Assembly (NCBI RefSeq): GCF_028288105.1
Contig: NZ_JAQBOI010000159.1
Location: 1-33,875, forward strand
Origin: Mucilaginibacter sp.
Lineage (GTDB): Bacteria; Bacteroidota; Bacteroidia; Sphingobacteriales; Sphingobacteriaceae
Length of the DNA: 33,875 nucleotides
Reading direction: 5' to 3'
Within the stretch, counting starts at the first letter, position 1. The number at the start of each line of letters is the position of its first letter. The notes under the pieces were generated by a model. It was given only the letters and a program-made list of their open reading frames with translations, ran no database searches and was not told where the DNA came from. The position numbers were made by a program, and so were the translations under genes. Below are positions 1 through 8,252 of this stretch, in pieces.

Positions 1-2
1 TT

Positions 3-857
3 GTAGTAGAAAAGGATGGTTCGCTATCTGGTATAAAAGTGTTGAGATCATTAGGCAGCGGCACCGATGAAGAGGCCGTACGCGTACTTAAAAACTCACC
101 AAAATGGAAGCCTGGTGTACAAAATGGGAGGCTGGTACGTGTTCAGTATTCTGTGCCTATCAATTTTTCGTTGGGTAATAAAACAGCAGCGGTTCAAACC
201 AACGATGGCGACAATAATCCGGTGTTTACCGCTGTTGAACATGCGCCAAGTTTTCCGGGTGGCGATAAAGCATTTTCAACTTTTTTAGCTGCAAATATTA
301 GGTATCCTAAAGCTGCAAGGGACGCTGGCCTGCAAGGCCGGGTTATAGCAAGCTTTATAGTTGAAAAAGATGGGTCGTTATCCAACGTTAAAATTGTACG
401 TAGCCTTGGTAAGGGGACCGATGAGGAAGCCGTGAGGGTGCTGCAACTATCACCCGACTGGGAACCGGGTGTACAAAATGGTAAGCCCGTACGAGTAACC
501 TACGCCGTGCCCATAAACTTCGCGCTTGCAGATGATACAAAGGATAACAAAACCGGAAGCGTGCCGGCAGGTAATGTGAAGGATGTAACAGTTATGGGGT
601 ATGCAACGCCTCAATTAAAGGATAGCGATTCTTATAAAACTAAAATTTGGCCCAATACTATATCCAACCCGCTATACGTATTGGATGGGAAAGTTATAAA
701 AAAAGATGCGATGACCTATGTAGATCCTAAAAGCATTGAACGTATATCGGTGCTTAAGGATGCAAGTGCAACAACTTTATATGGCAGTGCAGGGGCTAAT
801 GGTGTTGTAGTAATAACAACAAAAAAGAAGGCCGTTAAATTAGGGATGGCATTTTAA
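3..857 (+). CDS. TonB C-terminal repeat protein with plug-like tail (5' partial)
   Basis: The frame is open from the window edge, so the gene starts upstream. It encodes the end of one TonB_C-type domain (about 3-170), then a complete second one (about 220-525) with the motifs HAPSFPGG, NIRYPKAARDAG and GTDEEAVRVL. The last ~90 codons resemble a TonB-dependent receptor plug (NPLYVLDGK, then IERISVLKDASATTLYG and GANGVVVITTKK). TonB C-terminal domains contact outer-membrane receptors across the periplasm. In Bacteroidota such repeats often sit at the C-terminus of M56/BlaR1-like membrane peptidases, so the missing N-terminus may be of that kind; this is inference. The two repeats are clearly homologous in protein but differ at many synonymous sites, so the duplication is old. 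The stop codon overlaps that of the convergent PAS gene by 4 bp. Confidence 0.85.
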   Translation, partial: VVEKDGSLSGIKVLRSLGSGTDEEAVRVLKNSPKWKPGVQNGRLVRVQYSVPINFSLGNKTAAVQTNDGDNNPVFTAVEHAPSFPGGDKAFSTFLAANIRYPKAARDAGLQGRVIASFIVEKDGSLSNVKIVRSLGKGTDEEAVRVLQLSPDWEPGVQNGKPVRVTYAVPINFALADDTKDNKTGSVPAGNVKDVTVMGYATPQLKDSDSYKTKIWPNTISNPLYVLDGKVIKKDAMTYVDPKSIERISVLKDASATTLYGSAGANGVVVITTKKKAVKLGMAF

Positions 858-1546
858 ATTCCCCGGCCTTCATTTTCCGCGTCATGCTGCTCGCGCAGGT
901 TGCGCATTATTTTGGTGAAGCCGCGATGCTTCTCTTCTTCGTCATATAAAGGGAAAACCAAGCCGCTTCCCCAAAAGCGTGTTTTATCTTTACGCATATG
1001 GTAACGTTCGTCAATGGCGCGGCCATCCCGTAATGCGGTTGCAAGTTCAATTTCAGGTATTCCATTTGCCACATCTTCGGGCGTGAAAAATATGCGGGCG
1101 CTTCTGCCTATCGCCTCTGGCCCGGTATAACCTAAAACCTTTTCAGCGCCAGAGTTCCAACTGTTAATATCTCCATTCTTATCGGTAGTAATTACAGCAT
1201 AATCTTCCAGGCTATCCAACACTTGTCTAAAAAAATCTTCGCTCATACGGAAATAACTATCCTCAAAAATATCATTGCCGGTTATCTGCGGATCAATAGT
1301 ATCATAATCAACTTCAATAACAACACCATCCACGCCACAGGCCAGCTGCATGGGTTCGCGGGTTATTTTGTAAAAAGTATTGAACCCATCAGGCAAATTA
1401 ATCAGTTTGGGCTTTTCTCTAACAGGTTTTAAAATAATGTTTGATGCCTCCTCCAATTCGGGGTCGGCAAAAGTACTGGACAGAACGTAGGTATATCCTT
1501 TTTCAATAAGATCGCCAAGCAATTGAGGAGTAAATGGAATTTTCAT
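854..1546 (-). CDS. PAS domain protein without output domain
   Basis: This 230-residue soluble protein has one recognisable PAS domain at about residues 105-215, with VLDSLEDYAVITTDKNG, the typical WNSGAEKVLGYT helix, and HMRKDKTRFWGSGL followed by GFTKIMRNLREQ, which is the usual PAS/PAC ending. The first ~100 residues match no family I know; they contain VLSSTFADPELEEASNI and look globular. No kinase, GGDEF or DNA-binding domain follows, so it would act as a sensor or partner in trans. PAS domains bind small ligands or cofactors; no flavin-cysteine motif (GRNCRFLQ type) is visible, so it is not an obvious LOV domain. It ends tail-to-tail, overlapping the TonB-domain gene by 4 bp, and lies 50 bp downstream of the small membrane peptide gene on the same strand. 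Confidence 0.85.
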   Translation of the reverse strand: MKIPFTPQLLGDLIEKGYTYVLSSTFADPELEEASNIILKPVREKPKLINLPDGFNTFYKITREPMQLACGVDGVVIEVDYDTIDPQITGNDIFEDSYFRMSEDFFRQVLDSLEDYAVITTDKNGDINSWNSGAEKVLGYTGPEAIGRSARIFFTPEDVANGIPEIELATALRDGRAIDERYHMRKDKTRFWGSGLVFPLYDEEEKHRGFTKIMRNLREQHDAENEGRGI

Positions 1547-1562
1547 GATAGATGATTAAACA

Positions 1563-1580
1563 GGCCTTTTGTAAAAGGCC
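1563..1580 (-). terminator. Hairpin, possible weak terminator
   Basis: A perfect 8-bp inverted repeat (GGCCTTTT / AAAAGGCC, 2-nt centre) lies between the small membrane peptide and the PAS gene, read on the minus strand. There is no clear T-tract after it, so termination may be partial or it may only be a processing hairpin. Confidence 0.35.
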
Positions 1581-1596
1581 GGATAGTTGCCGGAAT

Positions 1597-1752
1597 TTAT
1601 AAGGCTGTAGGCCTGCGTATAATGCCCAACAGCAATGCGATAACGGCAATTACTAATAGCACATGTATAAGGCTACCAACGGCTGTAAAGAAAAAGGCAA
1701 TAGCCCAACCAATAACAAGTATAACAGCTATTACATACAGTAATGAATTCAT
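1597..1752 (-). CDS. Small hydrophobic protein, lmo0937 family-like
   Basis: A 51-residue protein starting MNSLLYVIAVILVIGWAIAF and ending LLLGIIRRPTAL. It has two hydrophobic segments (about residues 4-22 and 28-45) separated by a short FTAVGSLIH loop and ends in a basic tail, a two-helix hairpin for the inner membrane. From memory, this pattern (MxxLLYxIAVIL near the start, GxLIHxLLVIAxIA in the middle, IIR at the end) matches the lmo0937/DUF5670 family of about 50 residues, found across many phyla and of unknown biochemical role; some members are stress-induced, which I cannot infer here. The ATG at 1752 is the only sensible start. It is separated from the downstream PAS gene by a hairpin, so co-transcription is uncertain. 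Confidence 0.85.
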   Translation of the reverse strand: MNSLLYVIAVILVIGWAIAFFFTAVGSLIHVLLVIAVIALLLGIIRRPTAL

Positions 1753-1859
1753 GATCAATGTGTTTTTAAGTGTTTTTAAACGATTATAACTATAATATTA
1801 AATGGCTATAAAATGTTTTAAGATTTTGTTTTGATTGCAGGCGGGAGGGCTGAACCAAA

Positions 1860-1945
1860 AGCCTCACCTAAATCCTCTCCAAAGGAGAGGACTTTAAAAT
1901 AGAAGAGCTGACTCCCTCTCCTTTGGAGAGGGCCGGGGTGAGGCT
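1860..1945. repeat. 86-bp palindromic dispersed repeat, copy 1
   Basis: The element is bounded by a perfect 9-bp terminal inverted repeat (AGCCTCACC at 1860-1868, GGTGAGGCT at 1937-1945). It holds two internal hairpins: CCTCTCC/GGAGAGG with an AAA loop at 1874-1890 and CCCTCTCC/GGAGAGGG with a TTT loop at 1914-1932. The same element, also 86 bp and inverted, occurs at 30235-30320. It sits in the spacer after the M61 peptidase terminator. I see no flanking direct repeat here. Confidence 0.85.
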
Positions 1946-1983
1946 AATAAAAAGCCCCCTATCCGTTTCCGAATAGAGGGCTT
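1945..1983 (-). terminator. Rho-independent terminator of the M61 peptidase gene
   Basis: On the minus strand an imperfect 11-bp stem (AAGCCCTCTAT pairing with ATAGGGGGCTT, one mismatch) with a short loop is followed by TTTTTATT. It lies 20 bp beyond the peptidase stop codon, the expected place, and directly abuts the 86-bp repeat. Confidence 0.8.
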
Positions 1984-2002
1984 AGAATAAGTTCTGAAAA
2001 AA

Positions 2003-3793
2003 TTACAACTTCAACCATTTTTTACGCACAGCCAATTGTTGTGGTGTAGCGTTTGGTATTTCGGTAACAGTATATTTAACATTATCGTTACGTTTTAGGG
2101 TTACAGGAATCTTAAAGGCCTGTGCATCGCGGCTAACAGTTACAACAATTTTATCGCCTACTTTTTTGCCTTTAATTACGGCATTAAGATCGGTAACCGG
2201 GGTATCGTCAATAGCAGTGATCTGGTCGCCAACGTTAAGGCCATTAACCCAACCCGCGCCATCGCGCACTACAGTAGTGATAATATTACGCTGATTAGTA
2301 AACACACCTAAAGTAGGCTCGTTGCTTGCCGCAAGTTCATCAACCAGTTTGTAACCCGCATAGTTCAGGTATTTATCATAATCAATAGCATCTAAGCCAT
2401 TAATATACTTAGCATAAAAATCATTCAATTTTTTGCCCGCGAATTTTTCAAATCCGGCTTTAAACTCGGCATCGGTATAACCGCGTTTTAAACCTTTGTA
2501 ATAAGTATTGTACATATACTTCATTACATCATTAAGGCTGCTTTTGCCATTGGTACTGTTAATTATTTCAAGATCTAACAGCAGGCCTATAACAGCACCT
2601 TTATCATAATATGATATGCCGGTGTTGTAAGAATTCTCGTTAGGGCGGTAACTTTTTATCCAGGCATCAAAGCTCGATTCTGACAACGCCTGCACTTTGG
2701 TGCCCGGTTGGTTCTCAACCGTGTTAATATCGCCTGCCATATCGCCTAAAAAGGTTTCGGTAGTAGACAGGTCGGCGTAGCGAAGGATGATGTTTTGGTA
2801 ATAAGCGGTAAAACCTTCTGCTATCCACAAGTTGGTGGTATAATTCTCGTTATCATAATCAAACGGGCCTAAGGCAATTGGGCGCAAGCGCTTCACGTTC
2901 CATAGGTGAAAATGCTCGTGGGCAACCAGGCTTAAAAAGCCATGGTATGTACGTTCGTTTGTGTAACCATCTCTTGATGCACCTAAAACGGTAGAACTTA
3001 AATGCTCTAAACCGCCGCCGTTACGTGCTTTGTTATGAACAATAAATGTGTAATGTTTATTGGGGTTCTCGCCGTAAACAGCAGTTTCTGCCTCAATAAT
3101 TTTGGCCATATCTACTTTCAGGCGTTCTTTATCATAGTTGCCGCCGCCATACATAGCTACTTCGTAATGGGTGTTTGCAACATCAAAATCAAAAACATCC
3201 TGCGTGCCTATCTCTAATGGTGAATCGTATAAAATATCGTAGTTAGGCGCGGTGCGGGTAAACACATCGCCTTTAACCATTTCTAAACTGGTAGATACCT
3301 TATTCCAATCTTTATAAGGTTTTATGGTGATAGTTGATGGCTGATTTAACATCCCTTTGGGGAATAAAAATATGCCCGTGGTTGACAGGAACGCGTGCGA
3401 TACATCGATAAAACTGGTACGTACCGAAAGCTCGAAAGCGTAAACTTTATACTTAACCGTTACCGAACTAAGGCCGGCAGTATTTATATGCCAGGTGTTC
3501 TTGTTTATTTTTGGTGCCGATACCTGCTTGCCATTAGCACTAACGCTAAACCCCTCGATATTTTTTGCAAACTCCCTTACCAGGTATGAACCCGGCGCCC
3601 ATACAGGCATTTTAACATCAAGGGATGGTTGCGCTAAACCGGTAATATTCATCTCAACATCTACATAATGTGCCTGGGCTTCAGGAAAGCTAACCGTATA
3701 AGAAATTTTAGCAAGGCCAGCCGCCTTGCCGGGTGAAATGTTCATAAGAAAGAGGATTAAATAAACCAGTGCTGATAGTTGCAGTTTTTTCAT
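2003..3793 (-). CDS. M61 family metallopeptidase with PDZ domain
   Basis: Predicted 596-residue secreted peptidase of the glycyl-aminopeptidase (M61) family. The start at 3793 gives a signal peptide (MKKLQLSALVYLILFLMN, then ISPGKAAG); the frame stays open 81 codons further upstream but that stretch looks non-coding. An N-terminal beta-rich M61 domain (GSYLVREFAKNIEGF) precedes the zinc site HEHFH at residues 292-296, with the third ligand Glu326 in WIAEGFTAYYQN. A PDZ domain occupies about 500-580 (GWVNGLNVGDQITAIDDTPV). Known members cleave N-terminal glycine or alanine residues; the substrate here is unknown. It probably acts in the periplasm or outside the cell. The gene is monocistronic, diverges from the efflux operon across a 249-bp spacer, and ends at a good terminator. 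Confidence 0.93.
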   Translation of the reverse strand: MKKLQLSALVYLILFLMNISPGKAAGLAKISYTVSFPEAQAHYVDVEMNITGLAQPSLDVKMPVWAPGSYLVREFAKNIEGFSVSANGKQVSAPKINKNTWHINTAGLSSVTVKYKVYAFELSVRTSFIDVSHAFLSTTGIFLFPKGMLNQPSTITIKPYKDWNKVSTSLEMVKGDVFTRTAPNYDILYDSPLEIGTQDVFDFDVANTHYEVAMYGGGNYDKERLKVDMAKIIEAETAVYGENPNKHYTFIVHNKARNGGGLEHLSSTVLGASRDGYTNERTYHGFLSLVAHEHFHLWNVKRLRPIALGPFDYDNENYTTNLWIAEGFTAYYQNIILRYADLSTTETFLGDMAGDINTVENQPGTKVQALSESSFDAWIKSYRPNENSYNTGISYYDKGAVIGLLLDLEIINSTNGKSSLNDVMKYMYNTYYKGLKRGYTDAEFKAGFEKFAGKKLNDFYAKYINGLDAIDYDKYLNYAGYKLVDELAASNEPTLGVFTNQRNIITTVVRDGAGWVNGLNVGDQITAIDDTPVTDLNAVIKGKKVGDKIVVTVSRDAQAFKIPVTLKRNDNVKYTVTEIPNATPQQLAVRKKWLKL

Positions 3794-4042
3794 TCGGCAA
3801 GTTATAAAATTTATGTTTTTAATTAAGCGGCCGCAAATTTGTTGTGTTGTAAAATGGTTGATACATGTAATCAATTTGATGGCTAAGCGGTTATAATTGC
3901 AAAAATTATTGGGCGGCGATATAAATATATACTGTGGCATTAATAACCAATGCTCAAACATTTTATATTTACGTAGCGCAATTGAATTAAGGCAATTATA
4001 AATGAGCATTAAAACAAATTCCAATAGCAACAACAAGCTGAT
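3794..4042. promoter_or_regulatory. Divergent spacer between M61 peptidase and RND operon
   Basis: This AT-rich 249-bp gap must hold the start signals of both units. On the plus strand TATATTTA (3966-3973) is one base off the Bacteroidota TAnnTTTG box, about 70 bp before the adaptor gene. On the minus strand CAAATTTG (about 3836-3843), also near consensus, lies ~45 bp before the peptidase start. I see no clear operator palindrome and no regulator gene beside it. Confidence 0.35.
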
Positions 4043-5116
4043 ATGAAAACAAAATATATAATATATACTTTACTTGCATTGCTTGTTGCATTTTTAATTT
4101 ATAATAAGTTTTTTAGTAAAAAGGCTAAACAAGCCAGTGCCGCAACTGCAGGCAAGGGTAAAAGGAAGAATGGCCCTGTTTCGGTTAATATTATGGTGGT
4201 TAAAGATACCGCTGTTAATAACCAGATAGATATTACCGGTACAATTGATGCTAACGAAAGGGTAAGCCTTATCAGCCAAACCGCGGGTAATATTACAGGC
4301 ATATACTTTACAGAAGGCACCCGGGTAAAAAAGGGCCAACTGCTTGTAAAAGTATACAACCAGGACCTGCAGGCATCACTGCAGCAGTACGAAGCACAAA
4401 TGATACTTGCCCGCGATATTAATAATCGCAATAAAATATTGTTACAGAAGGAGGCAGTGAGCAAGGAAGAATACGAAACCTCGCTATCATCACTAAATTC
4501 GTTAAAGGCGCAGGCCGATGTGATAAGGGCGCAGATAAGCCGTACAGAGATACGCGCGCCATTTTCCGGTGTTATTGGTTTAAGAAATGTTAGTCCGGGT
4601 GGGTACCTTTCGCCGGCAACCCCAATAGCTACACTTGTAAATATAGATCCGGCGAAGCTTACTTTTTCGGTACCGGAACGCTACCTGCCAATAATAAATA
4701 AGGGCAGCAAAGTATCATTCACTATAGAAAGTTCAAGGGAGAACTTTAACGCAATAGTTTATGCTATTGAGCCCGAACTGGATGCAAACTCGCGTACCAT
4801 TACCGTTAGGGCTAAAGCGCCAAATCCTAAAAATTTGCTTACAGCCGGCTCATTTGCCAAGATCAACCTAACGCTTGACCAGATACCAAAAACAATAATG
4901 GTACCTACCGAGTGCGTTATACCCGATCTTAAAAGCAGTAAGATCTACATTTATAAAAACGGCATAGCAGTTGCCCAGAACGTAAAGACAGATCTGCGTA
5001 CCGATACCAAAATTCAAGTTATTGATGGGTTGAAGGCGGGCGATAGCATAGTAGTATCAGGTTTGATACAAATACGCCCAAAATCACCATTGAAAATTCT
5101 TAAAGTTATTAAGTAA
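4043..5116 (+). CDS. RND efflux periplasmic adaptor (MFP) subunit
   Basis: 357-residue membrane-fusion protein that links the inner-membrane pump to the outer-membrane channel. A single N-terminal hydrophobic anchor (IIYTLLALLVAFLIY) lacks a lipobox cysteine. It is followed by the split biotinyl-lipoyl domain (GTIDANERVSLISQTAG ... IYFTEGTRVKKGQLL; second half TEIRAPFSGVIGLRNVSPG), an alpha-helical hairpin rich in Q, A, K and E (about 105-165), a beta-barrel domain and a membrane-proximal domain ending IQIRPKSPLKILKVIK. It is the first gene of a three-gene operon; the pump begins 5 bp after its stop. The arrangement is that of AcrA/MexA-type systems. Substrate cannot be read from sequence. 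Confidence 0.96.
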   Translation: MKTKYIIYTLLALLVAFLIYNKFFSKKAKQASAATAGKGKRKNGPVSVNIMVVKDTAVNNQIDITGTIDANERVSLISQTAGNITGIYFTEGTRVKKGQLLVKVYNQDLQASLQQYEAQMILARDINNRNKILLQKEAVSKEEYETSLSSLNSLKAQADVIRAQISRTEIRAPFSGVIGLRNVSPGGYLSPATPIATLVNIDPAKLTFSVPERYLPIINKGSKVSFTIESSRENFNAIVYAIEPELDANSRTITVRAKAPNPKNLLTAGSFAKINLTLDQIPKTIMVPTECVIPDLKSSKIYIYKNGIAVAQNVKTDLRTDTKIQVIDGLKAGDSIVVSGLIQIRPKSPLKILKVIK

Positions 5117-5121
5117 CCAAT

Positions 5122-8100
5122 ATGAGTTTATCCTCAGTAAGTATAAAAAGGCCTGTATTGGCAACGGTGCTATCTGTTGTGATAGTTGTATTTGGTGTTA
5201 TTGGATACACGTTTTTAGGTGTGCGCGATTTTCCGTCTGTAGATCCGCCTATTATTTCAGTATCTACACAATACTCGGGTGCTAACTCAGATGTTATTGA
5301 ATCGCAAATAACCGAGCCTTTAGAAAAAGCCATCAACGGCGTGCCGGGTATTCGTAATATATCATCAACAAGCTCGGTAGGGTCAAGTAATATCACGGTA
5401 GAATTTGACCTGGATGCCGATCTGGAAACCGCTGCGAATGATGTGCGCGATAAAGTAAGCCAGGCACAGCGCCAGTTACCGCAGGATATTAATGCCCCGC
5501 CGGTTGTTACCAAAGCCGATGCCAGCGCCGATAACATTATTACAATTACTGTAAGCAGTACAACCCGTAACATAACACAGGTTGATGATTACGCCGAAAA
5601 CGTTTTGCTGGAAGGTTTACAAACCATCCCGGGTGTAAGTACCATTAATGTACAAGGGCAACGCCAATATGCCATGCGTTTATGGATAGATCCTAATAAA
5701 CTATCGGCATTGGGCCTTACCGCTACCGATATTGGTGCCGCATTAGCACGCGAGAACGTGGAGCTGCCTGCAGGTAAAATTGAAGGTAATAATACCGAGA
5801 TCACCATTCGTGCCCTGGGTAAATTAACTACCGAAAAGGATTTTAACAACCTTATTATCCGTGCGGATAGTAACCGGGTTATCAGGCTGGATGATATTGG
5901 CTATGCGGTATTGGGCTCGGCTAATGAAGAAACTTCGCTAAAAGAATCTGGCGTACCCATGGTAGGTTTGGCCATTGTGCCACAACCGGGAGCCAATTAT
6001 GTACAAATAGCTAAAGATTTTTATGAAAGATTGGAGAAAATAAAAAAAGATCTGCCGCCTGATATTACCGTAAAAGTGGCTTTGGATAATACCAAGTTCA
6101 TAAGCAATTCTATCACCGAGGTAAAAGAAACGCTTTTAATATCGTTTATACTGGTGGTAATTATTATCTATCTTTTCTTCAGGGATTGGCTTATTGCTTT
6201 CCGCCCGTTGATAGATATACCGGTGTCATTGATAGGGGCATTCTTTATCATGTACATTTTTGGGTTCTCTATTAACATATTAACACTACTGGGTATTGTG
6301 CTGGCCACAGGGTTGGTGGTGGATGACGGTATTGTGGTAACCGAGAATATATATAAAAAGGTAGAAGCCGGCATGGCTATCCGCAAGGCGGCCTTTGAAG
6401 GCTCTGCCGAGATCTTATTTGCCGTAGTTTCTACATCAGTTACATTAGCCGCGGTGTTCCTGCCTATTGTGTTCTTGCAGGGCTTTACCGGAAGGTTGTT
6501 CCGCGAGTTTGCGGTGGTCGTCGCAGGGGCGGTGCTGATATCGGCTTTTGTATCGCTGTCGTTAACGCCTATGCTTAACGTTAAGCTTATCCGTAAAAAT
6601 CAAAAGAAATCGAAGTTTTATGTAATGACCGAGCCTTTCTTTGTGAACATGACCAACAGTTACACTGAAACGCTGGTTAATTTCATGAAGAAGAAGTGGG
6701 TATCATTTGTAATACTTGGGGGCTCGTTGATACTTACCGCGGTGTTATTTAAAATAACACCTGCAGAATTGGCCCCGCTGGATGACCGTAGTTTACTGCG
6801 TTATTCGGTAACAGGATCTGAGGGTGCCACATACGAATACATGACCCGCTACATGGATAAAGTGTCAGATCTGGTTGCCGATTCTATCCCCGAGGCTAAT
6901 GTAAACCTCGAAATTGTATCGCCATCATTTGGTGGTGGTGGTTCTGCCAATTCGGGCTTTGGCCGTGTAGGTTTGATAGCGCCCGACCAAAGAGGGCGTT
7001 CGCAGCAAGAGATTGCCGACTGGCTCAACAAAAAATTAACCCGTATGCCTGATGCCCGTGCTATTGTAGTACAGGAACAAACTATAAGCGGTGGTGGTAG
7101 TGGTGCACGTACATCGCTGCCGGTGCAATATGTTATCCAGAACCAGGATTTTGAAAAAATACGTAAGGTACTGCCGGAGTTTTTTGCCGAGGTATCAAGA
7201 AGCCCTGTTTTCCAGGGATCGGATGTTAACCTGAAGTTTACCAAGCCCGAACTGCGTGTAACTACCGACCGTGACCGTGCCCGCGACCTTGGTGTTTCGG
7301 TTGATGATATTGCCCAAACCCTGCAGCTTTACTATAGCGCCGGCCGTTTAGATTACTTCCTTATCAATGGGAAGCAATACCAGGTAATTGCCCAGGTTGA
7401 CCGCGCCAATCGCGATCAGCCGCTCGACTTAAAATCTGTGTATGTGCGTAGCACCAAAGGTAATTTAGTGCAACTGGATAACGTAGTGAAGGTTGCCGAA
7501 AGTGCCAGCCCGCCGTCTATTTATCACTTTAACAGGTATAAATCGGCCACGGTACAGGCAGGTTTGTCGCCCGGCCATACCGTAGGAGATGGTATTGCCG
7601 AAATGGAGCGCATAAAAGCCAAATTGCTGGATGATACATTCAGTACAGCTTTAAGCGGACCATCGCGCGACTTTGCCGAAGGCTCATCAAACATTGCATT
7701 TGCTTTCCTATTCGCCTTATTGCTGATATACCTGGTGCTTGCCGCTCAGTTTGAAAGCTTTGTAGATCCGTTTATTGTGATGCTTACCGTGCCGCTGGCC
7801 ATATCGGGTGCGTTTATATCCTTGTGGCTGTTCGATCAAACCTTTAATATATTCAGCCAGATAGGGATCATAACACTTGTAGGTTTGGTAACCAAAAACG
7901 GTATCTTGATAGTAGAATTTGCCAACCAGCGAATGGAACACGGCCTTAGTAAATACGAAGCCGTTGTTGAGGCCGCTACATCGCGTTTGCGCCCTATATT
8001 AATGACCAGCTTAGCGGTTGTGCTGGGTTCGGTCCCTATTGCATTGGCCTTAGGTGCAGGTGCAAAAAGCCGTGTATCATTAGGTATTGTAATTATTGGT

Positions 8101-8247
8101 GGTATGCTATTCTCGTTGATATTAACTTTATATGTGATACCAACAATGTATATGGTGTTCGCGTCAAAAACACGCCGCGATCCTGATCATGAACCAACTG
8201 AAGAAGAAGCGGAGATGAAAGCGCCTTTATTAATTGAAAATCTTTAA
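5122..8247 (+). CDS. RND efflux pump, AcrB/HAE1-type permease
   Basis: 1041-residue inner-membrane drug/proton antiporter subunit. It has the expected internal duplication: a transmembrane helix at the N-terminus (KRPVLATVLSVVIVVFGVIG), a large periplasmic porter/docking loop, five to six helices, then the same plan again. Proton-relay residues are present: Asp401-Asp402 in GLVVDDGIVVTENIYKK (helix 4) and Lys925 in GLVTKNGILIVEFAN (helix 10). A glycine-rich stretch GGGGSANSGFGRVG lies in the second loop. Length is normal for hydrophobe/amphiphile exporters. It is followed after 5 bp by the TolC gene, so all three parts of the pump are encoded together. No adjacent TetR/AraC repressor is visible, so control is not evident locally. 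Confidence 0.97.
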   Translation: MSLSSVSIKRPVLATVLSVVIVVFGVIGYTFLGVRDFPSVDPPIISVSTQYSGANSDVIESQITEPLEKAINGVPGIRNISSTSSVGSSNITVEFDLDADLETAANDVRDKVSQAQRQLPQDINAPPVVTKADASADNIITITVSSTTRNITQVDDYAENVLLEGLQTIPGVSTINVQGQRQYAMRLWIDPNKLSALGLTATDIGAALARENVELPAGKIEGNNTEITIRALGKLTTEKDFNNLIIRADSNRVIRLDDIGYAVLGSANEETSLKESGVPMVGLAIVPQPGANYVQIAKDFYERLEKIKKDLPPDITVKVALDNTKFISNSITEVKETLLISFILVVIIIYLFFRDWLIAFRPLIDIPVSLIGAFFIMYIFGFSINILTLLGIVLATGLVVDDGIVVTENIYKKVEAGMAIRKAAFEGSAEILFAVVSTSVTLAAVFLPIVFLQGFTGRLFREFAVVVAGAVLISAFVSLSLTPMLNVKLIRKNQKKSKFYVMTEPFFVNMTNSYTETLVNFMKKKWVSFVILGGSLILTAVLFKITPAELAPLDDRSLLRYSVTGSEGATYEYMTRYMDKVSDLVADSIPEANVNLEIVSPSFGGGGSANSGFGRVGLIAPDQRGRSQQEIADWLNKKLTRMPDARAIVVQEQTISGGGSGARTSLPVQYVIQNQDFEKIRKVLPEFFAEVSRSPVFQGSDVNLKFTKPELRVTTDRDRARDLGVSVDDIAQTLQLYYSAGRLDYFLINGKQYQVIAQVDRANRDQPLDLKSVYVRSTKGNLVQLDNVVKVAESASPPSIYHFNRYKSATVQAGLSPGHTVGDGIAEMERIKAKLLDDTFSTALSGPSRDFAEGSSNIAFAFLFALLLIYLVLAAQFESFVDPFIVMLTVPLAISGAFISLWLFDQTFNIFSQIGIITLVGLVTKNGILIVEFANQRMEHGLSKYEAVVEAATSRLRPILMTSLAVVLGSVPIALALGAGAKSRVSLGIVIIGGMLFSLILTLYVIPTMYMVFASKTRRDPDHEPTEEEAEMKAPLLIENL

Positions 8248-8252
8248 GCAAT

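Noticed and set aside
3794..4036. 81-codon N-terminal extension of the M61 peptidase frame
   Set aside because: It places an unrelated Cys/Asn/Ile-rich stretch before a clear signal peptide at 3793; the spacer is AT-rich and holds promoter-like boxes.
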